A stretch of 64,000 bases of DNA, taken from positions 372,001-436,000 of the forward strand of contig NZ_JACHZQ010000004.1 of NCBI RefSeq assembly GCF_014193655.1, read 5' to 3'. How positions within the stretch are numbered: position 1 is the stretch's first letter; the number at the start of each line of letters is the position of its first letter. Below, one piece after another: positions 49,886 through 59,198 of the stretch. The translations under genes were made by a program, and so were the position numbers. The stretch comes from Rhizobium sp. BK313. Lineage in GTDB: Bacteria > Pseudomonadota > Alphaproteobacteria > Rhizobiales > Rhizobiaceae. The notes beneath the pieces are model-generated. The model did no database searches. It saw only the letters and a program-made list of their open reading frames with translations, and was not told where the DNA came from.

Positions 49886-50983
49886 TCAGTTGGCCTTGAG
49901 GGCCATTTCTGTTTCGCCGTCGAACAGATGCATTCGCTCCTGGTCGAACTCGAGCCAAATCGGCTCGTCGGGCGTGACGGCAATGGTCGGCGGCACGCTG
50001 ACGTTGACGATGGCGCCGGACAGGAACGCCTGTACGAAGGTGACGTCTCCGGTCGGCTCCACCGTGTAGGCCTTGGCAGGAATGCTTCCTGGCACCGCAC
50101 TCTTGTGCAGTTTGATCGTCGAGTGACGTGCGCCGAGCACGACTTTTTTGGTGGTTGCCCTCGCCACCTTCTGGGCGTTGTGTGGCGAGAGCTCGAGGCG
50201 CCAGCCCTCCGCGCTGGTCAACGCAGTATTGCCGCTTGCCGTTGAAGCCTCCAGCGGAACAAGGCTCATCGCCGGGCTGCCGACGAAGCTGGCGACGAAC
50301 ATGTTCACCGGATGGGCAAAGACCTGCGCCGGTGAATCGTATTGCTGCAGGTAGCCGCCGTTCATCACCGCCATCCTGTCGGCCATGGTCACGGCTTCGA
50401 GTTGGTCGTGCGTCACATAGATGATCGTTGCCTTGAGGTCCTGGTGGAAGCGCTTGATCTCCGACCGCATCTGCACGCGCAGCTTCGCGTCGAGGTTGGA
50501 GAGTGGTTCATCCATAAGGAATACGGCCGGATCTCGAACGAGGGCGCGGCCCAGGGCCACGCGCTGCTGTTGCCCGCCCGAAAGCTCGCGCGGCTTGCGC
50601 TCGAGCAGCTGCGTCATGTCGAGCACTCGCGCTGCTTCCTTGACCTTCTTGTCGATCTCGTCCCTTGGCAGTTTGCGCATCTGCAGCGGGAACGCCAGAT
50701 TTTTATAGACCGTTTTTTGCGGATAGAGCGCATAGTTCTGGAACACCATTGCGATGTCCCGGTCCTTGGGGTCGAGGTCGTTGACCACCTGGTCCCCGAT
50801 GACGATATCGCCCGATGTGATGGGGATCAGCCCTGCTACAAGATTGAGCGTGGTTGTTTTGCCGCAGCCTGAAGGGCCGACGAGCGCAACGAATTCGCCG
50901 TCATTGACGGTCAGCGAAACATCGTTGACAGCTTTGAAGCTGCCATAGGTCTTGACAAGATCTTTGAGGACGACGTGGGCCAC
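49886..50983 (-). CDS. ABC transporter ATP-binding protein (UgpC/MsmK type)
   Basis: A 365-residue ATPase: Walker A GPSGCGKTT, DIAMVFQNYALYP, signature LSGGQQQRVALGRA, DEPLSNLDAKLR and VTHDQLEAVTMADR. A C-terminal TOBE/OB region typical of CUT1 sugar importers (MsmK/UgpC/MalK) follows. GGGAG seven bases upstream of GTG 50983 sets the start; the frame from 51073 overlaps the permease gene. It powers the permease pair encoded just upstream. Confidence 0.9.
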   Translation of the reverse strand: MAHVVLKDLVKTYGSFKAVNDVSLTVNDGEFVALVGPSGCGKTTTLNLVAGLIPITSGDIVIGDQVVNDLDPKDRDIAMVFQNYALYPQKTVYKNLAFPLQMRKLPRDEIDKKVKEAARVLDMTQLLERKPRELSGGQQQRVALGRALVRDPAVFLMDEPLSNLDAKLRVQMRSEIKRFHQDLKATIIYVTHDQLEAVTMADRMAVMNGGYLQQYDSPAQVFAHPVNMFVASFVGSPAMSLVPLEASTASGNTALTSAEGWRLELSPHNAQKVARATTKKVVLGARHSTIKLHKSAVPGSIPAKAYTVEPTGDVTFVQAFLSGAIVNVSVPPTIAVTPDEPIWLEFDQERMHLFDGETEMALKAN

Positions 50984-50993
50984 CGGCAACTCC

Positions 50994-51884
50994 CTAGTGC
51001 TTAACTGCGCCTTCTGTAAGGGCGCGTACGAAGTATCGTTGCAGGACGAGGAACAGAACCACGACGGGAACACTCATCATGAAGCTGGCCGCCATTAGGC
51101 CCGGAAAGTCCGTCGTATTTTCCGAGAAGAAGCGCTGGATGCCGACAGGCAGTGTCAACTGCTCGTTCTTGGAGAGGAAGGTGTAGGCGTAGATATACTC
51201 GTTCCACGCGCCGATGAAGGAATAGATCGCCGTGGCGATGATTCCTGGCGCCGAGAGCGGCATCACGATCAGGACAAAAGCCTGGAACCGCGTTGCCCCG
51301 TCGATGCGCGCCGCCTGCTCGAGTTGCACCGGGATGTTGTCGTAGAAGCCCTTGAGGAGCCAAATTGCCAGCGGCAGGCCGAATGTGAGGTAGGTGAGGA
51401 TGAGCGATCCATGCGTGTTCACCAGCCCGATCGCGCGCATCAGGATGAAGAGCGGCACGAGAAAGATCACTGCCGGGAACATGTTGCGAAGCAAGACGGC
51501 GAAAAACAGAAAGTTCCGCCCCGGGAAGGTGAAGCGTGAAAACGCGTAGGCCGCAGGAACCGCCACGATCACCGAAAGGATGGTCGTGGCGGTGGAGACG
51601 AAAAGGCTGTTCCAGAAGAAGCGCAGGAAGTCCTGGCCGACGCTATTTTGCGGATCGAGCAGCTTCTGGTAGCTGGCAAGGGTGGGTTGGTCCGGCCACC
51701 ATTGCGGCGGGAATTGCATGGCCGCGAAGCCGGACTTGATCGAGGTGATCAGCATCCAGATCATCGGCAATGCGGTGTAAAGCAGCATGAACACAAGGAA
51801 GATGCGTCCGCCCCACCGCCATCCATCGATGCGCATACGGCGACGCGCCTGGCCTCGATAAGCAGTCTCGGCAATCGCGCTCAT
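50994..51884 (-). CDS. CUT1 ABC transporter permease (MalG type)
   Basis: A 296-residue permease with six helices and the MalG-type coupling loop (LEQAARIDGATRFQAFVLIV, MPLSAPG). The ending RALTEGAVKH is a normal CUT1 C-terminus (the T-x-G-A-V-K motif). It overlaps the upstream permease gene by 4 bases. Confidence 0.9.
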   Translation of the reverse strand: MSAIAETAYRGQARRRMRIDGWRWGGRIFLVFMLLYTALPMIWMLITSIKSGFAAMQFPPQWWPDQPTLASYQKLLDPQNSVGQDFLRFFWNSLFVSTATTILSVIVAVPAAYAFSRFTFPGRNFLFFAVLLRNMFPAVIFLVPLFILMRAIGLVNTHGSLILTYLTFGLPLAIWLLKGFYDNIPVQLEQAARIDGATRFQAFVLIVMPLSAPGIIATAIYSFIGAWNEYIYAYTFLSKNEQLTLPVGIQRFFSENTTDFPGLMAASFMMSVPVVVLFLVLQRYFVRALTEGAVKH

Positions 51885-52840
51885 TCGCTTCCACCCTTCT
51901 GTTCGTTGCCGCTCAGCGCACGGACGTAGAAGTAGCCGAGCGACATCAGGATCAGGAACAGCAGCACCGAATAGGCCGATGCCACTCCCCAGCGCTGGCG
52001 ACCGAAGGCGAGTTCATAAATGTGGGTGATCCAGATATGCGATGCGTTCGACGGCCCGCCGCCGGTCATGATCCAGGGGATGATGAAAGAATTGAAGTTT
52101 GCCACTGCCAGCAGAAGGATCGTCACCGTCGAGACGTTTCTCAAGTGCGGAAAGGTGACGTGCCAGAACCGCTGCCATGCGTTGGCTCCGTCGACTTTTG
52201 CGGCGCGCAGCAACTGGTCGGGAACCGTCTGCAGGCCAGCCATCATCATGATCATGGCAAACGGAAACTCTCGCCAAATATTGACGACGATCAGCGAGGG
52301 CAGCACTGTGTTGACGTTGTCGATGAAATTCGGCGGCCGGTCCGCCAATCCGAGGCCAACCAGCACCGCGCCAATGATCCCAAAGTCCGAATGGTAGATC
52401 CACTTCCAGATATAGGACGCGGCGACCGCGCTGATGACCCAGGGAATGATCAGGACGGCGCGCAGGATGCCACGGCCGACAAAGTCACGATGGAGCGCCA
52501 GCGCGCTGGCAAACCCCAGGACAAATGAGATGAAAGTGGATCCCAGTGTCCAGATAAGAGTGTTCGAGGTGACCTTCCAGAACACCGGACTTGTGAGGAT
52601 GGCGGTGTAGTTGTTGAGGCCGATGAAAATCTTGTCCCGGAGCTGCAGGCCAGGCGGTGTATTAAAGAACGACAGCTCGATCGTGTAGTAGATTGGATAG
52701 GCTATGACGATGAGCATCACGGCGATCGCAGGAAGCACGTACGCGTAGTCAGCGCGATGCTCCCAAACCTTTCGCAGCACGCCGGACCTAGCGGGTTGCT
52801 GTCTTCGGCCACCCTCGGCCTTGCCAGTCAAGATCGTCAC
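51881..52840 (-). CDS. CUT1 ABC transporter permease (MalF type)
   Basis: A 319-residue permease with six helices and the E-A-A-like loop (LLRAAKVDGANAWQRFWHVT, FPHLRN). The helix NLTPP-type loop (FFNTPPGLQ) is typical of sugar permeases of this class. It partners the MalG-type permease; together with the binding protein and ATPase it imports a carbohydrate or sugar acid. Confidence 0.9.
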   Translation of the reverse strand: MTILTGKAEGGRRQQPARSGVLRKVWEHRADYAYVLPAIAVMLIVIAYPIYYTIELSFFNTPPGLQLRDKIFIGLNNYTAILTSPVFWKVTSNTLIWTLGSTFISFVLGFASALALHRDFVGRGILRAVLIIPWVISAVAASYIWKWIYHSDFGIIGAVLVGLGLADRPPNFIDNVNTVLPSLIVVNIWREFPFAMIMMMAGLQTVPDQLLRAAKVDGANAWQRFWHVTFPHLRNVSTVTILLLAVANFNSFIIPWIMTGGGPSNASHIWITHIYELAFGRQRWGVASAYSVLLFLILMSLGYFYVRALSGNEQKGGSE

Positions 52841-52913
52841 TGTGCCCTGCCCTTATTCTTCGGAAGAAGCCGGCTGCAATCGAGGCGCAGCCGGTCAGAT
52901 CGGCAGGCGTGGA

Positions 52914-54392
52914 CTAGAGTCCGCCGTCCATCAGGTCTTTTACCTTCTTGGCTGCGTCGTCCGCTGCCTGGTCGACGGTCATGGCTCCGGTGAGGGCATT
53001 CTGCAGCATGTCCGGGACGATGATGTTCATGATTTCGGGGGACTGCGGCAGCGCCGGGAACGGGATGCCGTATGGCAACATCGAAGTCGTGACATCGAGG
53101 AACTTGATATTGTCCAGACGTTCCTTCATCCATTTGGTCTTGAAGCCGTTAAGGTTTCCCGGGTTCGAGCCGGCGTAGGCCATCTTCAGCGACCATTCGG
53201 GGCTCGCCCACATGCAGCCGAGAGCCTTTGCAGCCGGCTCGTCCACCTTGCCGCCCTCGACATATTCGGGCTTCAGGATGTGAAAATTCGAGCCGCCAAA
53301 CACGACGGCACGCTTACCGTCAGGGCCAGTCGGAATCAGACCGTAGCGCATGTTGTCTATGACGGTCTGCGCTTTTTCCTTGTCGCTGCCCGTCGTCTTC
53401 TTCTGCAGGTCGAGCATGACGTTGTAGTCGGACGGGTGCGAGACCATCATGCCGAGCTGGCCAGCGAGGAACAGTGGCTGGTTATCTGCCTGCTGATTGG
53501 TGAGTGCCGAAACCGGAACCGACTTGTCGCGAACATACATATCGTACGAGGCTTGCAGCGCCGCCTTGCTCTGCGAACTGTTTAGCTCGACCTGCTTATA
53601 GGTCGGGCTCGCGGTGGCCTCGTCAAAGACGCCGCCGCCATAGGCCCACAGCTGCGGCATGAAGCGATACGGCGTATTGCCGGCATTCTTGCGCGCCACG
53701 AGGCCGTAACCGGCAATGCCGAGCTTGTCGTGGATCTGCTTGGAATACTTGACGACGTCGTCCCAGGTTGCTGGAGCCTTGTCCGGATCGAGGCCTGCAC
53801 GCTTGAAGATGTCAGCGTTCCAGATGAACGCCATCGTTTCGTTATTGGTTGGAATGCCGTAGGTCACCCCCTCCCAGGCCACGGCCTTCATTGCGCCGGG
53901 CCAGAAGTCATCGGTCGAATACCCTATATCCTCGGGTTTGAGCGGTTGCAGATAGCCCTTTGAGGCGAACTCGGTGCCGCCCAGGATCTGCAGGCGGACC
54001 GCCATGGGCGCTGCGTTGCCCAGAAGTGCGGTCCGGAACTTGTCCAGAAGGTCATTATAGGTGAGGGCTTGTTCCTCAAGCTGGATGTTTGGATAGGTTT
54101 TGCGGAAGGTCTCGAAGAAATCCTTGTAATACTGGCGCAGGAGGTCGGGGTCGCCCTCGAACACGCCCTGATACCAGAAAGTCAGTCGCCCCTTATAGTC
54201 GAGCGGGGTGACCTTGGCGCAATCGCCTGCCGTGTCAAAATCCTGCGTGCCGGCAATGGAGCGCACGTACTCCGGCGACCACTTGCTCAAGTCGACCGGC
54301 GCACCCAGCGCAGACGCGGACATCAACGATACCATCAAAGCAGTGGAAACAGTGCCGCGCAGGACGGCACGGCCGAGTGAAATCCTCGTCAT
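52914..54392 (-). CDS. Extracellular solute-binding protein of the sugar-acid ABC importer
   Basis: A 492-residue periplasmic binding protein (family 1). Signal peptide MTRISLGRAVLRGTVSTALM with cleavage after A-L-G-A. Motifs are KGRLTFWYQGVFEGDPDLLR, TYGIPTNNETMAFIWNADIF and GSNFHILKPEY. It is larger than average for the family. GGAGGATACCT upstream sets the start at 54392. It is the first gene of the leftward operon, divergent from the GntR gene. The substrate is presumably the sugar acid or a glycoside converted by the enolase-superfamily enzymes. Confidence 0.85.
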   Translation of the reverse strand: MTRISLGRAVLRGTVSTALMVSLMSASALGAPVDLSKWSPEYVRSIAGTQDFDTAGDCAKVTPLDYKGRLTFWYQGVFEGDPDLLRQYYKDFFETFRKTYPNIQLEEQALTYNDLLDKFRTALLGNAAPMAVRLQILGGTEFASKGYLQPLKPEDIGYSTDDFWPGAMKAVAWEGVTYGIPTNNETMAFIWNADIFKRAGLDPDKAPATWDDVVKYSKQIHDKLGIAGYGLVARKNAGNTPYRFMPQLWAYGGGVFDEATASPTYKQVELNSSQSKAALQASYDMYVRDKSVPVSALTNQQADNQPLFLAGQLGMMVSHPSDYNVMLDLQKKTTGSDKEKAQTVIDNMRYGLIPTGPDGKRAVVFGGSNFHILKPEYVEGGKVDEPAAKALGCMWASPEWSLKMAYAGSNPGNLNGFKTKWMKERLDNIKFLDVTTSMLPYGIPFPALPQSPEIMNIIVPDMLQNALTGAMTVDQAADDAAKKVKDLMDGGL

Positions 54393-54600
54393 AGGTATCC
54401 TCCAGGTTCTCTCCCATGCCGCTCTGCATCGAGGCGAGCGGTCTTTGCTCCCCGGCCGCGGGACTATCCACCCAATGTATCCCTCAGACCTTATCATACG
54501 TTTTCAGATCGTAGATTGCCTGTCAATCGAAGAAATCGTACATTGTTTGCAGAAGCCTCGCGTGATATCCGAGCAATCTGTGTATTGATTGGGGACAGTC
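54393..54600. promoter_or_regulatory. Divergent promoter region of the sugar-acid island
   Basis: This is the only intergenic space between the two arms. It contains GATTG-cctgt-CAATC (54514-54528), a perfect 5-base inverted repeat, and CAAT-ctgtgt-ATTG (54574-54587), related half-sites suitable for the neighbouring GntR regulator. Function is inferred. Confidence 0.4.
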
Positions 54601-55311
54601 TTGGCCGAAACAAGCGATTTTAAAGCACAGCCACCCGAAGGGATCGACGCTATCGGGGCCTCCAGCGAGGGTGCCTCCCTTTATCAACTGATCAGGGAAG
54701 ACATCATCGAAGGGCGGCTCGCTGCCAACGAGCGGCTTGTGGTCACCGATCTCGCCCGGCGCCACGGCACCTCAACCAACCCCGTGCGCGAAGCTCTGCA
54801 ACTGTTGCGCGGGGAGGGCTTTGTCACCCTCGTTCCCAACCGCGGAGCGCGCGTTCGGCCCATAGATCAGGATTTTGTTCGGGACATCTACGAGATAGGA
54901 GTGTTGATCGAGCCGGCACTGACGCGATGGTTCGTGAATATGGCCACCGTCGAGGACATTGCTGAACTCGAACGCATCCAAGGCCTGATTGAAGAGAACA
55001 ACTTCGCCGACACGTTCAGGCACAGCGAGCTGGACACTGCCTTTCACACCGTGATGTACCAGAAGCACTACAACCGCCATGCCGCCGAGCTTTGGTGGAA
55101 GCATCGTGAAGTGCTTCGAGCCGTAAGCCGGCGTTTCAACTTCACCCTCGCCCGGCGTGCCGTGATCCTTAGCGAGCATCGCGAGCTCATCGCGCATGTA
55201 AAAGCGGGAAATGCGGACGAGGCAGCCGAACTCATTGCACGCCATGTTGAGGGCTCCGGCCGGCACATCCTCGAACACATGCGCGCGCGTAACGCCGCTC
55301 GGGCAGGATAA
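54601..55311 (+). CDS. GntR-family regulator (FCD domain) of the sugar-acid island
   Basis: A 236-residue regulator. N-terminal winged helix: LIREDIIEGRLAANERLVVT, DLARRHGTSTNPVREALQLL, RGEGFVTLVPNRGARV. The C-terminal FCD-type helical domain has DIYEIGVLIEPALTRWFVNM, LDTAFHTVMYQKHYNRHAAE and EHRELIAHVKAGNADEAAEL with metal-binding His positions. TTG 54601 behind GGGGA fits best; another TTG lies at 54589, with no ATG nearby. The stop is 52 bases before the next dehydratase gene. It probably controls both arms. Confidence 0.85.
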   Translation: MAETSDFKAQPPEGIDAIGASSEGASLYQLIREDIIEGRLAANERLVVTDLARRHGTSTNPVREALQLLRGEGFVTLVPNRGARVRPIDQDFVRDIYEIGVLIEPALTRWFVNMATVEDIAELERIQGLIEENNFADTFRHSELDTAFHTVMYQKHYNRHAAELWWKHREVLRAVSRRFNFTLARRAVILSEHRELIAHVKAGNADEAAELIARHVEGSGRHILEHMRARNAARAG

Positions 55312-55363
55312 ATACATAGCCTGGAATATCGTTATCCCGACCACTTCACTAAAGGCAGTTGAG

Positions 55364-56530
55364 ATGAAAATCACCAGCGTACGGCCGTGGCTAATCAGAT
55401 CCGATGCTTCTTATTGGGGAGAGTATTTGTTCGTCGAAGTGACCACCGACGAGGGGGTGAGCGGCTGGGGAGAGATCACCACCACGACAAGGCTCGCCAA
55501 TCGCGCCCTCTGCACAATCCTGCGGCAGATCAGTGCCGCTGTAACAGGCGAGGATCCGGCGCGTATCGAGTATCTGTGGCACAAGGTATTCCGCAGCTTC
55601 ACCTACATGGGCAGTCGCGGCGCCGCAGTCGAATGCGTGAGCGCCATCGACATAGCCCTCTGGGACATCCGAGGCAAAGTCCTTGGTAAGCCGATCTACG
55701 AGCTGTTGGGCGGACCAGTACGCGATGAAATTGCGCTCTACACCCATCCCAACCAGGCCAAGTTTACCAGCAAAGAGGCTGTGGTCCGCGAAATTCGAGA
55801 CATCGTCGAGTCCGGCCACACGGCGCTCAAGTTCGATCCCTTCCCCCACCAGGGCCGCACCGTCGATGGACAGCCTCGCGAACAGCGGGACGGTTACCTC
55901 GATGGCAGCATGACCCGCAAAGACGAGCGCGAAGCCGCCGAACTCACGGCTCTGATCCGCGAAACGGCGGGCTCTGATGTCGACATCCTCATCGATGCAC
56001 ATGGCCGCTTCGACGTTCCCACCGCCATCCGCCTTTGTCGGAGCCTCGAGGAAGCTGGTCAGATCGACTGGTTCGAGGAGCCCTGTCCGCCCGAGAGCCT
56101 CAACGCCCTCAAGCAGGTCCGTGAGAAGGTCAGTGCCGCGATCTCGTGGGGCGAGCGCGGCCACACGAAGTGGGATTTCGTGCCGGTGCTCGAGAACAAG
56201 CTCGCTGACTACATCATGCCGGATGTCACCTGGACCGGTGGCATTACCGAACTCAAGAAGATTTCTGCCCTATGCGAAGCCTACTACATCCCGGTCTCGC
56301 CGCACGACGCCGCAGGGCCGATCAACGTGGTCGCGGGAGCCCAAGTGATGATGACCGTTCCTAACTTCTACAAACTCGAAACGTCGGAGTGGAACCTGGG
56401 CAAATACGATCACCTCATCGACAGACCACTCGATGTTTCGAACGGCAGCCTCAAGCTTACGCCCAAGCCTGGTCTCGGCGTTGAAATGAACCGCGACTAC
56501 CTTCAAAATCACGAGATAGAGCTGGACTAG
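55364..56530 (+). CDS. Enolase-superfamily sugar-acid dehydratase B (galactonate-dehydratase-like)
   Basis: A 388-residue protein starting MKITSVRPWLIRSDASYWG. Motifs: VSGWGEITTTTRLANRALCT, AIDIALWDIRGK, ALKFDPFPH, ILIDAHGRFDVPTA (metal Asp with D-x-H-G-R), DWFEEPCPPES, ISWGERGHTKWDF and VSPHDAAGPI with the distal His. The D-x-H-G-R/SPHDAAGP pattern is that of GalD-like acid-sugar dehydratases. It is the first of three tandem rightward enolase-superfamily genes after the GntR gene. The substrate is unknown. Confidence 0.85.
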   Translation: MKITSVRPWLIRSDASYWGEYLFVEVTTDEGVSGWGEITTTTRLANRALCTILRQISAAVTGEDPARIEYLWHKVFRSFTYMGSRGAAVECVSAIDIALWDIRGKVLGKPIYELLGGPVRDEIALYTHPNQAKFTSKEAVVREIRDIVESGHTALKFDPFPHQGRTVDGQPREQRDGYLDGSMTRKDEREAAELTALIRETAGSDVDILIDAHGRFDVPTAIRLCRSLEEAGQIDWFEEPCPPESLNALKQVREKVSAAISWGERGHTKWDFVPVLENKLADYIMPDVTWTGGITELKKISALCEAYYIPVSPHDAAGPINVVAGAQVMMTVPNFYKLETSEWNLGKYDHLIDRPLDVSNGSLKLTPKPGLGVEMNRDYLQNHEIELD

Positions 56531-56598
56531 CTAGCGACGCTCTACGCCGCCCCGGCGTGCGCGGCGACGTGCCCTGCCGACCAAAACGAGGATAAATC

Positions 56599-57960
56599 AT
56601 GCCAGAGGCAGATGGAGCCGACGAGGCGCTCAATCGGGTGAACACGCATTCCAAGCCGTCCGACCTTCGCATCACCGACATGCGGGTAGCCGAAATTGTC
56701 GGCGCGCCGTTCACCTCAGTGCTGCTCAAGATTTACACCAATCAGGGCATCGTCGGGCTTGGCGAGGTGCGCGACGGCGCCAGCGCCACCTACGCGCTGA
56801 TGCTGAAGAGCCGATTGCTTGGCGAAAACCCTTGCAACATCGACCGCCTGTTTCGCCGCATCAAGCAGTTCGGGGGGCACGGCCGGCAAGGCGGTGGCGT
56901 ATCGGCGGTCGAGATCGCGTTGTGGGATCTTGCCGGCAAGGCCTATGGCGTCCCCGTTTACCAGATGCTCGGCGGCCGGTTTCGGGAGAAAGTGCGCGTC
57001 TATTGCGACACCGACGCCACCGTGCCGAGCGGCACCGAGACCGGCAGGCGCCTCAAGCAACGCATGGAACTCGGCTTCACCTTCCTCAAGATGGATCTGG
57101 GGCTAATGCAGATCGCGGATGTGCCCGGCGCGGTCGTGTCTCCTGCCGGCTCACTTGAAGGGTACCGTGACCACCCCGGCCGCGGCCCGCTGAAGACCAT
57201 TGAAGAGCGGCGCGTCCGCAACGCTGCGTACGATTTGCATAACGTCCCGCACCCGTTTACCGGCCTCCACTTTTCCGACAAGGGCCTCGACTTCCTTGAG
57301 CAATACATCGCCGAGGTTCGTGAGGTCATCGGCATGGATATTCCGCTCGCCATCGACCACATCGGCCACATCTCGGTGCAGAACGGCATTCGCCTTGCCA
57401 GGCGAATTGAAAAATACGTGCCAGCCTGGCTCGAGGATGTGATCCCCTGGCAGTATAGCGAGCAATACCGACACCTGCAGGACTGCACCACCGTGCCGAT
57501 CTGCACCGGTGAGGACATATACCTCAAGGAGGGCTTTGAGCCTTTGCTGAAGAGTGGCGGTGTCTCCGTTATTCACCCGGACCTGCTCACCAGTGGGGGC
57601 ATCCTCGAGACCAAGAAGATCGGCGATATGGCGCAGGACCATGGTGTCGCCATGGCCATCCACATGGCAGAAAGTCCAATCGCCGCAATGGCTGCGGCAC
57701 ATGTGGCGACCGCGACCGAAAACTTCATGGCGCTCGAATACCACTCTGTCGATGTCGACTGGTGGGACGATATCGTCACGGGCCTTCCCAAGCCGCTGGT
57801 GAAGAACGGCTTCATCACTGTTCCGGACAAGCCGGGCCTGGGGATTGACGACGTCGTCGACGAGGTGATCTCGCAGCATCTGCAGCCGGGTGTCACCGGC
57901 ATTTGGCGGCCTACGGATCACTGGGACGATGAGTATTCCTGGGATCGAACCTGGAGCTAA
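56599..57960 (+). CDS. Enolase-superfamily protein C (mandelate racemase/muconate lactonizing type)
   Basis: A 453-residue protein, longer than its siblings, with a 25-residue polar N-terminal extension and a C-terminal extension (RPTDHWDDEYSWDRTWS). Motifs: GIVGLGEVRDGASATYALML, SAVEIALWDLAGKAYGVPVY, FLKMDLG, PLAIDHIGHIS, PAWLEDVIPW, VPICTGEDIYLKEGFEP and MAIHMAESPIAAM. The third metal ligand is in W-L-E-D rather than W-F-E-E-P, a pattern shared with protein D. GAGG upstream of the ATG supports the start. The reaction is unknown; probably acid-sugar dehydration or epimerisation. Confidence 0.8.
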   Translation: MPEADGADEALNRVNTHSKPSDLRITDMRVAEIVGAPFTSVLLKIYTNQGIVGLGEVRDGASATYALMLKSRLLGENPCNIDRLFRRIKQFGGHGRQGGGVSAVEIALWDLAGKAYGVPVYQMLGGRFREKVRVYCDTDATVPSGTETGRRLKQRMELGFTFLKMDLGLMQIADVPGAVVSPAGSLEGYRDHPGRGPLKTIEERRVRNAAYDLHNVPHPFTGLHFSDKGLDFLEQYIAEVREVIGMDIPLAIDHIGHISVQNGIRLARRIEKYVPAWLEDVIPWQYSEQYRHLQDCTTVPICTGEDIYLKEGFEPLLKSGGVSVIHPDLLTSGGILETKKIGDMAQDHGVAMAIHMAESPIAAMAAAHVATATENFMALEYHSVDVDWWDDIVTGLPKPLVKNGFITVPDKPGLGIDDVVDEVISQHLQPGVTGIWRPTDHWDDEYSWDRTWS

Positions 57961-57977
57961 GGCGAAAAGGACCGAAG

Positions 57978-59177
57978 ATGAAGATCACCGACCTCCGCTG
58001 TGCGGTTATCGGCAAACACCCGATCGTTCGCATCGTAACCGACGAGGGCCTGTATGGTTTGGGCGAAGTCGAGTTCACCAAGTCCTACCTCAAGCCCTTT
58101 GTGCTGCATTTCCGCGAGGCGCTTGTCGGCGAGGACCCGACCGACGTCGAGAGAGTGATGCTGAAGATCCGCCAACGCGGCTCTTTCAAGCCGTACGGTG
58201 CGGCGGTGAGCGCTATTGAGCACGCGCTGTGGGATATTGCCGGCAAAGCTGCGGGCGTGCCCGTCTATAAGCTGCTCGGAGGCAAGGTGCGGGACAAGGT
58301 CCGCGTCTATAACGGCTCGATCCGCCGGAAACGCACGGGCGATCGGCCGGAGGATTACGCCGCTGACGTCAAATGGATGATGGAGCAGCCGCAGAACTTC
58401 TTCATGGTGAAGCAAGGAATCTCGTTCCACTCCAACATGAAGGACACCATTGAGGGCTTCCACTACGGCGTGACGCAGAAGAAGGCGGGCTATCACGGTG
58501 CCATGGATCAGGGCGTGATCAGCGAGCGCGGTTTCAATCACATGCTCGACTGTGTGATCGCGATGAAGGAAGTGCTGGGCGACAAAGTCAGCCTGGCGCT
58601 CGACTGCGGTCCGGGCTGGATGCTGCCAGATGCGATTAAGTTCGCTCGCGCGGTAGAGAAGTACAATTTGATGTGGCTCGAGGACATGCTGACTGGCGAC
58701 TATGTGCCGTGGGTCAATCCGCAGGCCTATCGGGAACTGACCATCTCTACCTCGACGCCAATCCACACTGGCGAGCAGATCTACCTGCGGCACAATTTCA
58801 AGGAACTGATCGAGACGCAGGCGGTGCGCGTTATCGGTCCCGATCCAGCCGATGTTGGCGGCATTGCCGAACTCAAATGGGTCGCCGAGCACGCCTACAT
58901 GCACTCGATCCTGATGGCACCGCACGGGACTGCCAACGGCCTGCTAGGCCTCGGCGCGTTGATCAATGTCTGCGCCACCTTGCCTGCAAATTACATCGCT
59001 TTCGAATATCCGAGCGCCACCGACCCCTGGTGGGAGGATCTGGTAATCGGCTTGCCACCGCAGATCGTGAAGGACAGTATGGTGGACCTACTGGAAGCGC
59101 CGGGGCTGGGCCTCGATATCGACGCCCAAGCGGCCAAGAGATATCTCAGGGAAGAGGATGCGGGCTTCTTCGACTGA
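57978..59177 (+). CDS. Enolase-superfamily protein D
   Basis: A 399-residue protein 17 bases after gene C. Motifs: LYGLGEVEFTKSYLKPFVLH, AVSAIEHALWDIAGKAAGVP, VKQGISF, SLALDCGPGWMLPDAI, MWLEDMLTGDYVPW, IHTGEQIYLRHNFKELIE, DPADVGGIAELKWVAEHAYM and LMAPHGTANGLLG with a His. It shares the W-L-E-D and T-G-E-x-I-Y-L motifs with C, suggesting an old duplication. AAGGACCGAAG precedes the ATG. The substrate is unknown. Confidence 0.85.
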   Translation: MKITDLRCAVIGKHPIVRIVTDEGLYGLGEVEFTKSYLKPFVLHFREALVGEDPTDVERVMLKIRQRGSFKPYGAAVSAIEHALWDIAGKAAGVPVYKLLGGKVRDKVRVYNGSIRRKRTGDRPEDYAADVKWMMEQPQNFFMVKQGISFHSNMKDTIEGFHYGVTQKKAGYHGAMDQGVISERGFNHMLDCVIAMKEVLGDKVSLALDCGPGWMLPDAIKFARAVEKYNLMWLEDMLTGDYVPWVNPQAYRELTISTSTPIHTGEQIYLRHNFKELIETQAVRVIGPDPADVGGIAELKWVAEHAYMHSILMAPHGTANGLLGLGALINVCATLPANYIAFEYPSATDPWWEDLVIGLPPQIVKDSMVDLLEAPGLGLDIDAQAAKRYLREEDAGFFD

Positions 59178-59198
59178 ACCTCCCTCCACCTGCCTGAC

